A stretch of 64,000 nucleotides of DNA, taken from the NCBI RefSeq assembly GCF_003977595.1, contig NZ_RYYR01000004.1:1-64000 (forward strand). Reading direction: 5' to 3'. Origin of the DNA: Lysinibacillus antri. GTDB taxonomy: Bacteria; Bacillota; Bacilli; Bacillales_A; Planococcaceae. Position numbers and translations under genes: made by a program. Under the pieces are notes generated by a model, which was given only the letters and a program-made list of their open reading frames with translations, searched no databases and was not told the DNA's origin. Below are positions 45,394 through 53,937 of this stretch, one piece after another; position 1 is the first letter of the stretch; the number at the start of each line of letters is the position of its first letter.

Positions 45394-46587
45394 ATGAACG
45401 AACTACTAGCGAATCGAGTAAAAACATTATCACCGTCAGCTACATTAGCAATTACTGCTAAAGCAAAGGAATTAAAAGAACAAGGGATCGATGTGATTGG
45501 TCTAGGTGCAGGTGAACCAGATTTTAATACACCTCAAAATATACTAGATGCAGCATTAGACTCAATGAACCAAGGATTCACAAAATATACTCCAGCTGGC
45601 GGACTTCCAGCTTTAAAAAAGGCAATCATCGACAAACTATTACGAGATAATAACTTAGAATATAAACAAAATGAAATTATCGTTGGAATCGGTGCAAAAC
45701 ACGTACTATATACATTGTTCCAAGTTATTTTAAACGAGGGCGATGAAGTAATTATTCCAATTCCATATTGGGTATCTTATCCAGAACAAGTGAAGCTTGC
45801 CGGGGGAGTACCAGTCTATATAGAAAGTGATGCAGAACAAAATTTCAAAATTACGCCTGCACAATTACGTGATGCGATTACAGATAAAACAAAAGCAGTT
45901 ATCATTAACTCACCAAGCAATCCTTCTGGAATGGTTTATACACGTGAAGAGTTAATCGAGCTTGCTGCAGTCGCAGTTGAAAAAGATATTCTAATCGTTT
46001 CAGATGAAATTTATGAAAAGCTTTTATACAATGGAGTGGAACATTACTCAATTGCTGAAACATCTGAAGAGGTTAAAGCGCGTACAATCGTAGTAAATGG
46101 TGTAGCAAAATCACACTCAATGACAGGGTGGCGTATCGGATATGCAGCTGGGAATGCAGCAATCATTAATGCAATGACAGACTTAGCATCTCACTCAACA
46201 TCTAACCCAACAACAACTTCTCAATATGCAACAATTGAAGCATACAATGGATCTCAAGATTCTGTTGAGAAAATGCGTCAAGCATTTGAATCACGTTTAG
46301 AAGTGATCTATCCAAAGCTAAGCGCGATTCCAGGGTTCAAAGTATTAAAGCCACAAGGTGCATTTTATTTATTACCAGATGTATCAGAAGCGGCAGCAAA
46401 AACAGGTTTTAATTCTGTTGATGACTTCGCAACGGCTTTATTAACAGAAGCAAATGTTGCTGTTATACCTGGTTCAGGATTTGGCGTACCAAATACAATT
46501 CGATTAAGTTATGCAACTTCTTTAGATTTATTAGAAGAAGCAGTTAGACGTATGGACAACTACGTTAAATCAAAATGGCAAGACTAA
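45394..46587 (+). CDS. aspB: Aspartate aminotransferase, class I
   Basis: A 397-residue PLP enzyme of the Ib subgroup, interconverting aspartate and oxaloacetate. N-terminal GLGAGEPDFNTP, NSPSNPSGMVY, SDEIYEKLLY, and the PLP Lys in NGVAKSHSMTGWRIGYAAG; Arg of SGFGVPNTIRLSYA binds the substrate carboxylate. Located before asnS, as in B. subtilis, which links aspartate and asparagine use. Confidence 0.96.
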   Translation: MNELLANRVKTLSPSATLAITAKAKELKEQGIDVIGLGAGEPDFNTPQNILDAALDSMNQGFTKYTPAGGLPALKKAIIDKLLRDNNLEYKQNEIIVGIGAKHVLYTLFQVILNEGDEVIIPIPYWVSYPEQVKLAGGVPVYIESDAEQNFKITPAQLRDAITDKTKAVIINSPSNPSGMVYTREELIELAAVAVEKDILIVSDEIYEKLLYNGVEHYSIAETSEEVKARTIVVNGVAKSHSMTGWRIGYAAGNAAIINAMTDLASHSTSNPTTTSQYATIEAYNGSQDSVEKMRQAFESRLEVIYPKLSAIPGFKVLKPQGAFYLLPDVSEAAAKTGFNSVDDFATALLTEANVAVIPGSGFGVPNTIRLSYATSLDLLEEAVRRMDNYVKSKWQD

Positions 46588-46673
46588 TTAACGGATAGTG
46601 CCAAATTAGAATCAACTCGAGACGGAGAAGGTTCCAATTATTAAAAAATCAGTTCTTTTGTTGGAGGAACAAT

Positions 46674-47969
46674 ATGAAAAAAATTATGATTCATGACATG
46701 CCAAATCATATTGGCGAAACTGTAAAATTAGGCGTTTGGTTAGCTAACAAACGTTCAAGTGGAAAAATTGCTTTTTTACAATTACGTGATGGTTCTGGAT
46801 TTGTCCAAGCCGTTATTGTAAAAGAAGAAGTAGGAGAAGAGCTATTTGCAACAGCAAAAGGTTTAACTCAAGAAACATCAATGTATATTACAGGTGTAGT
46901 GAAGGAAGATACGCGATCAACTTTTGGTTGTGAATTAAACGTTACTGCGATTGAAGTGATTCATGCTGCAGTAGATTACCCAATTACACCAAAAGAACAT
47001 GGTGTTGAATTTTTAATGGACAACCGTCATTTATGGCTACGCTCTCGTAAGCAACATGCGATTATGAAAGTGCGTAATGAAGTGATTCGTGCAACATATG
47101 AATTTTTCAATATGAACGGTTTTGTGAAAATTGACCCGCCAATTTTAACAGGTTCGGCTCCAGAAGGAACGTCAGAGCTTTTTGCAACGAAATATTTTGA
47201 TGAAGATGCTTACTTATCACAATCAGGTCAATTATATATGGAAGCAGCGGCAATGGCTCTTGGAAAAGTATTTTCCTTTGGTCCAACATTCCGCGCAGAA
47301 AAATCAAAAACGCGCCGTCATTTAATTGAATTCTGGATGATCGAACCAGAAATTGCTTTTTGTGAGTTTGAAGAAAGCTTAGAAATACAAGAACAGTATG
47401 TATCGTATATCGTTCAATCTGTGCTGAAAAATTGCAAAATTGACCTAGAACGTTTAGGGCGAGATACATCGAAGTTAGAACATATTCAAGCACCATTCCC
47501 ACGTATTACGTATGATGATGCCATTAAGTTCTTACACGAAAAAGGATTTACAGATATTCAGTGGGGTGACGACTTTGGTGCACCGCATGAAACAGCGATC
47601 GCCGAACACTATGACAAACCAGTGTTTATTACATGCTACCCAGTAGGTATTAAGCCGTTCTATATGCAACCACATCCAGAACGTGACGATGTTGTGTTAT
47701 GCGCGGACTTAATTGCTCCTGAAGGCTATGGAGAAATCATTGGTGGATCAGAGCGAATCAATGATTATGACTTATTAAAACAACGTATTGCAGAGCATAA
47801 TTTAGATGAAAAAGCGTATGCATGGTATTTAGATTTACGTAAACAAGGATCGGTCCCTCACTCAGGTTTTGGACTTGGTTTAGAACGAACTGTGGCCTGG
47901 ATTAGTGGTGCCGAACACGTACGTGAATGTATCCCATTCCCACGTTTACTAAATAGACTTTACCCATAG
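46674..47969 (+). CDS. asnS: Asparaginyl-tRNA synthetase
   Basis: A 431-residue class IIb synthetase. N-terminal OB fold (about 15-100: [18 protein letters not shown]), motif 2 [21 protein letters not shown] and motif 3 [24 protein letters not shown] and [19 protein letters not shown] are catalytic-core blocks. AsnS rather than AspS is supported by the gene order aspB-asnS-dnaD and by length. No T-box leader is evident in the 86-base gap. Confidence 0.97.
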   Translation: MKKIMIHDMPNHIGETVKLGVWLANKRSSGKIAFLQLRDGSGFVQAVIVKEEVGEELFATAKGLTQETSMYITGVVKEDTRSTFGCELNVTAIEVIHAAVDYPITPKEHGVEFLMDNRHLWLRSRKQHAIMKVRNEVIRATYEFFNMNGFVKIDPPILTGSAPEGTSELFATKYFDEDAYLSQSGQLYMEAAAMALGKVFSFGPTFRAEKSKTRRHLIEFWMIEPEIAFCEFEESLEIQEQYVSYIVQSVLKNCKIDLERLGRDTSKLEHIQAPFPRITYDDAIKFLHEKGFTDIQWGDDFGAPHETAIAEHYDKPVFITCYPVGIKPFYMQPHPERDDVVLCADLIAPEGYGEIIGGSERINDYDLLKQRIAEHNLDEKAYAWYLDLRKQGSVPHSGFGLGLERTVAWISGAEHVRECIPFPRLLNRLYP

Positions 47970-47979
47970 AGAACAAATA

Positions 47980-48010
47980 AAAGCGTCCGTGTATTCGGGC
48001 GCTTTCCTTC
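47980..48010 (+). terminator. Terminator-like hairpin after asnS
   Basis: AAAGCGTCCG (47980-47989) pairs with CGGGCGCTTT (47996-48005) with one wobble; the tail CCTTC is poor in T. Confidence 0.6.
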
Positions 48011-48032
48011 AGTTTAAGAAAGGAGTCTACTT

Positions 48033-48755
48033 ATGAACAATAAAAATCAACGACTCCGAATGTGGACTGAGCAGGGGAATGTGACAATTCCTCAGCTTTT
48101 TTTTCAACATTATAAGGAGTTAAGAATTACAGATGATGAAGCCCTGCTATTACTCCACTTACTAGCGTTTCATTCTGAAAAAAATGAATTTCCAACACCT
48201 ACTGATTTAGCTTTAAGATTGCATTTCAATGAAAATGATATTTCGTTAAAGCTACAAAGACTGATGCAAAAAGGCTTCCTTGAGATTACTCAAGGAGTCG
48301 ATGCGAATGGAAAATTATTTGAAAAATACTCCGTTTATCCACTTTGGGAAAGAATCTTAGAATTAATTGAAGCGTCCATTCTTTCAAAAGAAAAACAGGA
48401 AGAAAAAAATTTAGAGGGCGAAATCTTTTCCTTATTCGAACAGGAATTCGGACGCCTGTTATCCCCGATGGAAATAGAATCAATCTCCATGTGGATGGAC
48501 ATAGATAAACATTCACCTGCAATTATTAAAGCGGCACTAAAAGAAGCCGTGTTAGCTGGAAAACTTTCACTCCGTTATATTGATCGGATTTTATTTGAAT
48601 GGAAAAAGAAAAACATTACGTCGGTAAAACAAGTAGAAAAACATACGGAGCAATTTCATAATAAAACAACGACGGTACAAACAAGAAATCAGCAACAACA
48701 AGAAACAACACAACAAAAAGTATCATTTTACAATTGGCTTGAGGAAAGAGAGTAG
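48033..48755 (+). CDS. dnaD: DNA replication initiation protein DnaD
   Basis: A 240-residue primosome protein that loads the helicase with DnaB and DnaI. N-terminal winged helix (about 15-95: DEALLLLHLLAFHSEKNEFPTPTDLA), C-terminal DnaD/DnaB_2 domain (about 130-195: FEQEFGRLLSPMEIESISMW and ALKEAVLAGKLSLRYIDRIL), then a polar Gln/Thr-rich tail ending FYNWLEERE. AAGGAGTC precedes ATG. Twelve bases before nth. Confidence 0.96.
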   Translation: MNNKNQRLRMWTEQGNVTIPQLFFQHYKELRITDDEALLLLHLLAFHSEKNEFPTPTDLALRLHFNENDISLKLQRLMQKGFLEITQGVDANGKLFEKYSVYPLWERILELIEASILSKEKQEEKNLEGEIFSLFEQEFGRLLSPMEIESISMWMDIDKHSPAIIKAALKEAVLAGKLSLRYIDRILFEWKKKNITSVKQVEKHTEQFHNKTTTVQTRNQQQQETTQQKVSFYNWLEERE

Positions 48756-48766
48756 GGGGTGCAGTC

Positions 48767-49426
48767 GTGCTAACAAAGAAACAATGGGAACATTGCTTAG
48801 ATGAAATGGAGAGAATGTTTCCAGAAGCGCATTGTGAGCTCGTACACGATAACCCATTCGAGTTAACAATTGCAACATTGCTATCCGCACAATGTACGGA
48901 TGTATTAGTAAATAAAGTAACAAAAAGCCTATTTGAAAAATACAAAACACCAGAAGATTATTTAGCCGTATCATTGGAAGAGTTACAAAATGACATTCGT
49001 TCTATCGGTCTTTATCGAAATAAAGCGAAAAATATACAAGCTTTATGTGAAAAGTTACTATGTGAGTTTAATGGAGAAATTCCGCAAACACGAGAACAAC
49101 TTGTTACTTTGCCAGGGGTAGGGCGAAAAACGGCTAACGTAGTTTTATCGGTCGCATTCGACATCCCAGCGCTTGCAGTGGATACCCATGTTGAACGTGT
49201 AACAAAACGGCTTGGCTTATGTCGTCTAAAAGATACAGTTCTTGAGGTAGAAGAAACGATTATGAAGAAAACCCCAATGGAAAAATGGTCAAAAACCCAT
49301 CATCAACTTATTTTCTTTGGCAGGTACCATTGTAAAGCTCAAAATCCGCAATGTGGTTCTTGTCCACTCCTTGATGATTGTCGGGAAGGGCAAAAGCGCC
49401 TGAAAAAAGGGTTGGTGAAACAATGA
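48767..49426 (+). CDS. nth: Endonuclease III
   Basis: A 219-residue DNA glycosylase/AP lyase of base excision repair. Helix-hairpin-helix LPGVGRKTANVVL with the catalytic Lys, catalytic Asp in AVDTHVERV, and the 4Fe-4S loop C-x6-C-x2-C-x5-C (CKAQNPQCGSCPLLDDC). GTG start after GGGGGTG. Overlaps ypoC by ATGA. Confidence 0.97.
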   Translation: MLTKKQWEHCLDEMERMFPEAHCELVHDNPFELTIATLLSAQCTDVLVNKVTKSLFEKYKTPEDYLAVSLEELQNDIRSIGLYRNKAKNIQALCEKLLCEFNGEIPQTREQLVTLPGVGRKTANVVLSVAFDIPALAVDTHVERVTKRLGLCRLKDTVLEVEETIMKKTPMEKWSKTHHQLIFFGRYHCKAQNPQCGSCPLLDDCREGQKRLKKGLVKQ

Positions 49427-49776
49427 TCCACGTAAACACGAATGCAATTGATAAGGATAAAACTGACCCGTATTTTGAACAATGGGAAAAGCTAAGTCAA
49501 TTAATTTTCGAAGCCCATGATGAACGAAGCGGTGAAGCCAAATCTCTAATGGAACAAGGGATTTCGTTATTTGAACAATGTGTCATTTTTTGCTCAGAGG
49601 CTGATGGAATGGTCATGAACGAAAAAGAACAGTATGAAGTTTTACCGATTAATGGAATGGAGCGGTTTCAGTTCATTAAAGCGAGACCAGCTCAATATGC
49701 TTGTTATCGGCAATTAGACGAGTTATTTAAAGAGATGAGAAAACGTCTTGCTCGCCTCCGAATTAAATCAAAATGA
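49423..49776 (+). CDS. ypoC: YpoC family protein
   Basis: A 117-residue acidic cytosolic protein at the place of B. subtilis ypoC (after nth, convergent with ponA). A conserved-looking block is FIKARPAQYACYRQLDELF. The start is ATG 49423, overlapping the nth stop codon, with AAAAGGG upstream; a longer frame from 49378 lies inside nth. Function unknown. Confidence 0.85.
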   Translation: MIHVNTNAIDKDKTDPYFEQWEKLSQLIFEAHDERSGEAKSLMEQGISLFEQCVIFCSEADGMVMNEKEQYEVLPINGMERFQFIKARPAQYACYRQLDELFKEMRKRLARLRIKSK

Positions 49777-49779
49777 AAA

Positions 49780-49822
49780 GGGATAATTAACGAGTAGCGA
49801 AACTTGTTAATTATCCCTTTAT
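49780..49822. terminator. Terminator after ypoC, between converging genes
   Basis: GGGATAATTAAC (49780-49791) pairs perfectly with GTTAATTATCCC (49806-49817), followed by TTTATTT. A second inverted repeat, GAGGCTGT/ACAGCCCC near 49836-49857, may serve ponA. Confidence 0.85.
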
Positions 49823-49871
49823 TTATGGAACTAGTCGAGGCTGTTTTTGGACAGCCCCGTTCTTTCGTATT

Positions 49872-52514
49872 TTACTGATTTTCAGTCGTAGGATTTGTTG
49901 GTTGGGTTGGTGGAACGACTTCGCCATTTTCTCCAGGTCCAAACCATTCTTCTAAATCGTTATTGTTGCCATCTCCATTGCTGTTGTTTCCGTTATTGCC
50001 ATTCCCGTTATTCCCGTTGCCATTTCCATTATTACCATTGTTATTCCCGTTACCATTGCCGTTGTTTCCGTTATTGTCTTCATAAAATTCATCTTCCGGC
50101 CACTCGACTTCAGGATCGGAAACTGCATTATCAATATAAATGGATACAGTTGCTGGCTGACTACGTACATCATCGGATACGGCCACAACAGAGAATGTAT
50201 AATTTCGGCCGGCTTCAATATTTGATAATGTCGCCTGCGTGTTACTTGTCGTTGTAATGACAACAGGGGATTCATTATCGACAGTCATCGATACTTCAAA
50301 AGTAATGTTTGAGTTTGTATCCTCATCTTCTTCATCGATTTCTGGTGGTGTAAATTCCCAAGTTAAATCGACTAGTCCACCCACTCCGTAATTTGCTTGT
50401 AAGTTAAACGGTGCAGGTAATTCTTTTTGTTCAAATTCGTCTGAGACTTCGACTGGTTCTGTTCCTTTTACAAACAATTCCGTTTGTCGACGTTCAGAAG
50501 GGGTAAATTCACTAGCTAATTTTAATGGGATTGAACCCACTTCAATTGTTGCTTCTACCACCGTACTTGGTTTTGTGAATCTTGGTGTTTCAATGTCTGC
50601 TGAAATTTGAGACATAATGGATTTAAACAGTGTTTGTGGTAATCGGCGCTCATCCCATGTTGTAATAGGCTCTTTATGATCACGATAGCCACTCCAAATG
50701 GCGATGGAGTAATTTGTCGAATACCCCGCAAACCAAGAATCAGGTACAGCCGTACTTGGTAAATTGTAATCTGCAAAATCCTTTGCATCGTAGTTTGTTG
50801 TTCCTGTTTTACCTGCAATGTCTAAATTTGGAACATTTGCAGCCGTACCAGATGCGTTTCGTTTATTACTAACAACATCACGTAATATATCGGTTACCAT
50901 ATAGGCAGTATAGTCATTCATTGCGACTACAGGCTCATTTTTGTAAGTTTTTTTCGACCCATCACGGTAAACAACTTCTTTAATTGCAGTAGGTTCATTA
51001 TACACACCATTATTACCAAATGCGGCATAGGAAGCAGCCATCTGGATCGGTGTCATGCTAACATTCCCTCCACCAATTGCATCGGATTCATAGACATTTT
51101 CTACTTCTAACCCTAGTTTTGCAATAAATTGTTTTGCTTTATCTGTCCCTACTTCTTGTAAGGCTTTTACAGCCGGAACGTTACGAGAGGTATATAATGC
51201 TTCTCGCACTGTCATCGCACCTAAATATTTATTATCCCAGTTTGAGATGACTTTATCTGATTTTGTGTAAGTCATTCGTTCGTCTACAATTGTTTGACCA
51301 GTTGACCATTTTAAATTTTCGATTGCAGGACCGTAATCTAATAAAGGCTTGATTGTAGATCCAGGTGCACGCGTTTTAAGGTCATAGGCAAAATTATATC
51401 CACGATCAGAACCATAACTTCGCCCTCCACCAATTGCGCGAATTTGCCCAGTCTTTGTATCAATTACCGATACGCCGGATTGGATTGTTTCAGTAGGGAA
51501 GTTTGCGCCATTATTCATAATAGTCTCTACTACGGATTGAGCGTTTGGATCTAATGTCGTATATACTTTAATTCCTTCAGCGAGTGATTCTCCATCACCA
51601 TTTGCTTCAATTTCACTTAAAACGACATCTAAAAATGCATCATATTTAGTACCTGATACCGATTGACGTTCTTCTTCTGGAAGTAAGCGACTTGTCACAT
51701 CAATTTCTTTTGCTGCTGCAGCTTCTTGTTCTGTAATTTTGTCATGTAGAACCATTAAATCTAGCACTAAATCACGACGTTGCTGTGCACGTTCAGGATT
51801 TCGGAATGGATTATAGTTATTTGGACTTTGTGGCATACCCGCTAATAAAGCCATTTCATCTAACTCTAATTCATTAAGTTCTTTTCCGTAAAAGTGTTTA
51901 GCAGCTGTACCGAATCCATAAATTCTGCCGGACATAAGAATTTTATTGAAATACATTTCAAAAATTTCTTCTTTTTCATATTGGCGCTCTAGTTGAATTG
52001 CTAACCAAGCTTCTTGGGCTTTACGCTTTAATTTTTTATCGAAGCTTAAAAATGAGTTTTTAACTACTTGTTGTGTAATTGTACTACCACCTTGCGAACC
52101 AAAGCCATCACGGAAGTTTGCTAGTACTGCACCCGCTGTACGTCGAATATCAACACCAAAATGGTTAAAGAATCGAACATCTTCTGTTGCTAAGATTGCA
52201 TCGACCATTTCAGGGGGGATATCTTCATATTCCACATACTTTCGATCGATTTTACCAATGGTTGCAAATAGTTCACCGTTCATATCGTAAAATTCCGATG
52301 ATATCGGGTCTTTTAATAATTCTTCGTCTAATTCTGGGGCAGAGCTTGCATAAACAGCAAATAATCCTAAGCCACCTAAAAAGCCAACTACACCAATTAA
52401 CACAGCAATAATGCCTATTCTTTTAACCCACTGCTTCAATGGTTTTTTTGTTGCTTTTTTTTGTTGTTCACGCTGGCGTTTCAATTCTTCGCGTGTACGT
52501 CGTTTTTCGGTCAA
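49872..52514 (-). CDS. ponA: Class A penicillin-binding protein 1
   Basis: An 880-residue bifunctional peptidoglycan synthase. Cytosolic basic start, one membrane helix (about 33-56), glycosyltransferase GT51 domain (about 70-245: EDVRFFNHFGVD with the catalytic Glu, GSTITQQVVKN), transpeptidase domain (about 330-620: active-site Ser in PGSTIKP, SRN in TSRNVPA, KTGT in AGKTGTTNYD), a fibronectin type III-like domain (about 715-800), and a tail (about 820-860) built of Asn and Gly. It lies 26 bases after recU in a recU-ponA operon as in B. subtilis. Confidence 0.97.
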   Translation of the reverse strand: MTEKRRTREELKRQREQQKKATKKPLKQWVKRIGIIAVLIGVVGFLGGLGLFAVYASSAPELDEELLKDPISSEFYDMNGELFATIGKIDRKYVEYEDIPPEMVDAILATEDVRFFNHFGVDIRRTAGAVLANFRDGFGSQGGSTITQQVVKNSFLSFDKKLKRKAQEAWLAIQLERQYEKEEIFEMYFNKILMSGRIYGFGTAAKHFYGKELNELELDEMALLAGMPQSPNNYNPFRNPERAQQRRDLVLDLMVLHDKITEQEAAAAKEIDVTSRLLPEEERQSVSGTKYDAFLDVVLSEIEANGDGESLAEGIKVYTTLDPNAQSVVETIMNNGANFPTETIQSGVSVIDTKTGQIRAIGGGRSYGSDRGYNFAYDLKTRAPGSTIKPLLDYGPAIENLKWSTGQTIVDERMTYTKSDKVISNWDNKYLGAMTVREALYTSRNVPAVKALQEVGTDKAKQFIAKLGLEVENVYESDAIGGGNVSMTPIQMAASYAAFGNNGVYNEPTAIKEVVYRDGSKKTYKNEPVVAMNDYTAYMVTDILRDVVSNKRNASGTAANVPNLDIAGKTGTTNYDAKDFADYNLPSTAVPDSWFAGYSTNYSIAIWSGYRDHKEPITTWDERRLPQTLFKSIMSQISADIETPRFTKPSTVVEATIEVGSIPLKLASEFTPSERRQTELFVKGTEPVEVSDEFEQKELPAPFNLQANYGVGGLVDLTWEFTPPEIDEEDEDTNSNITFEVSMTVDNESPVVITTTSNTQATLSNIEAGRNYTFSVVAVSDDVRSQPATVSIYIDNAVSDPEVEWPEDEFYEDNNGNNGNGNGNNNGNNGNGNGNNGNGNNGNNSNGDGNNNDLEEWFGPGENGEVVPPTQPTNPTTENQ

Positions 52515-52540
52515 GTTAATCTCCTCGCTTTAACAAACTA

Positions 52541-53170
52541 TCATTCTTCGTTCACTATTAAATTCGTCATGACGGATAAATAGTCGATTTTTGGATTATA
52601 TCCAGGCTTAATTTCAAAAGTTTTTGTTTCGAACACATTTAAAGGAATGGATTTACGACCACCATTTTCCATAGTTGTCCATGCTTCGTAAAGAATGTTG
52701 AAGGGGACGACAAAATAACGGTCTAATGATGAAAATCGTACAATTGTAAACGCAATTCCTTTTTGATTTGTCACTTGCTGCATGTGGGTCACTTGGTGTT
52801 GGTGTACATTTTTTAATGGGAATGAAGTTCGATTCTCCGTTTCTTTTGCTTCAAAGTCAATGTAATAGCCATTCCATACACCATTATAGTCGGTAGTTGA
52901 TGGTGTGCGGAAGTATGCTTCACGAATAACGGCGGCGCTTCGTGATGGATACTCTACTTTAACGATTTGTACGGGAACAGGTTTCTTATGAATAATGGCA
53001 ATTTGTTGATTTAAGTAATATATATTGGTGTCGTTAATTTCATCTTCAAGAGTTTTTCCTCGATTACTAAATGAAATGTCTTTTTCTTTTTTTATTATTC
53101 TTTTCTTTTTTTCTGTCATTTCATTCGAATTGGACTTAAATTGCTTGCCATTCGGATAACGGATGACCAT
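52541..53170 (-). CDS. recU: Holliday junction resolvase RecU
   Basis: A 209-residue nuclease that resolves recombination intermediates, also tied to chromosome segregation. N-terminal MVIRYPNGKQ, then the active-site region with acidic and lysine residues in NGYYIDFEAKET, and FPLKNVHQHQ. Length fits the family (206 in B. subtilis). AAGAGGTGATT is its ribosome site. Divergent from the small gene at 53324. Confidence 0.96.
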   Translation of the reverse strand: MVIRYPNGKQFKSNSNEMTEKKKRIIKKEKDISFSNRGKTLEDEINDTNIYYLNQQIAIIHKKPVPVQIVKVEYPSRSAAVIREAYFRTPSTTDYNGVWNGYYIDFEAKETENRTSFPLKNVHQHQVTHMQQVTNQKGIAFTIVRFSSLDRYFVVPFNILYEAWTTMENGGRKSIPLNVFETKTFEIKPGYNPKIDYLSVMTNLIVNEE

Positions 53171-53323
53171 TAAATCACCTCTTGTAATTGATGAATATTA
53201 AATTAATCTTATCATAGAAAAAGCGCGAAAATTTTGTTGTTTTATCGTCCTTTGTCTAGTTTTGGCAGGTGTAAAGGAGTTTCGAAATTTAAGCTGAAAT
53301 ATACAGTCAAAGGAGGAATGACA

Positions 53324-53509
53324 ATGGATAGAATTCAAATGCTCATTTCGCAAATTGACTGTGTTGATAAAATGATGACAGCTAAAATTGAAAATGAACG
53401 CGCCTCAATGCAAGACCAATTTTTCTCTCAATTAGGGACTACTTATCAAAAAATAAGCTTAGCAGAAAAGCAATTCTATGTAAAGAATGGGTGTTCCCCT
53501 AAACACTAG
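53324..53509 (+). CDS. Small hypothetical protein upstream of yppE
   Basis: A 61-residue mostly helical, charged protein (MDRIQMLISQIDCVDKMMTA start). I recognise no domain. AAAGGAGG eight bases before ATG 53324 is an excellent ribosome site, so it is likely expressed; the frame upstream to 53234 is not needed. It occupies the yppC/yppD area of B. subtilis but I cannot show homology. A GTTGTTTTT/AAAAACAAC hairpin follows at 53518-53545. Confidence 0.7.
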   Translation: MDRIQMLISQIDCVDKMMTAKIENERASMQDQFFSQLGTTYQKISLAEKQFYVKNGCSPKH

Positions 53510-53571
53510 TGTTACGCTGTTGTTTTTGGTAAACTAAAAACAACAAAATGATTGATTACGAGGTACTTTAT

Positions 53572-53937
53572 ATGCAACTTATTATATTGACGAAACAACT
53601 GCTTCATGAATGTGATGCGTCACTGGATCGCTTTTATAAACAAAGAGAACTTGACGCATCGCCTGATTTTTATAATGAAGTGAAGCCACATGCAGATGAG
53701 GTTCAAACTTTGCTTATGGATTGGAAAGAGCAGTCCTTGTGGTGGATGAATGAAATGAAACCGAAATATATTCACCCTGTACAAATTGACAATGTGGTGG
53801 ATGCGATGAACCAATTTGTCGTACAGTCCTTCTATAAAGAGACAAGTAAAAAGAGATTTACACAATCCATTCAATCTGTTCATTATACATTATCGTTCTT
53901 TTTACGACATTTAGAGGAGGGTGATGAACATGTTTAG
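53572..53937 (+). CDS. yppE: YppE family protein (DUF1798)
   Basis: A 121-residue helical-bundle protein resembling B. subtilis YppE: FYNEVKPHADEVQTLL, PKYIHPVQIDNV, QSFYKETSKKRF and HYTLSFFL blocks. ATG 53572 has GAGG 9 bases upstream; ATG 53548 has no ribosome site and follows a hairpin. Its end overlaps mrfA by eight bases. Function unknown. Confidence 0.85.
   Translation: MQLIILTKQLLHECDASLDRFYKQRELDASPDFYNEVKPHADEVQTLLMDWKEQSLWWMNEMKPKYIHPVQIDNVVDAMNQFVVQSFYKETSKKRFTQSIQSVHYTLSFFLRHLEEGDEHV

Noticed and set aside
46588-46673. T-box leader before asnS
   Set aside because: Only 86 bases, with no T-box consensus or terminator/antiterminator pair.
49895-50257. Plus-strand 120-codon frame opposite the PBP1 tail
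   Set aside because: Produced by the antisense of the Asn/Gly repeat; no ribosome site.
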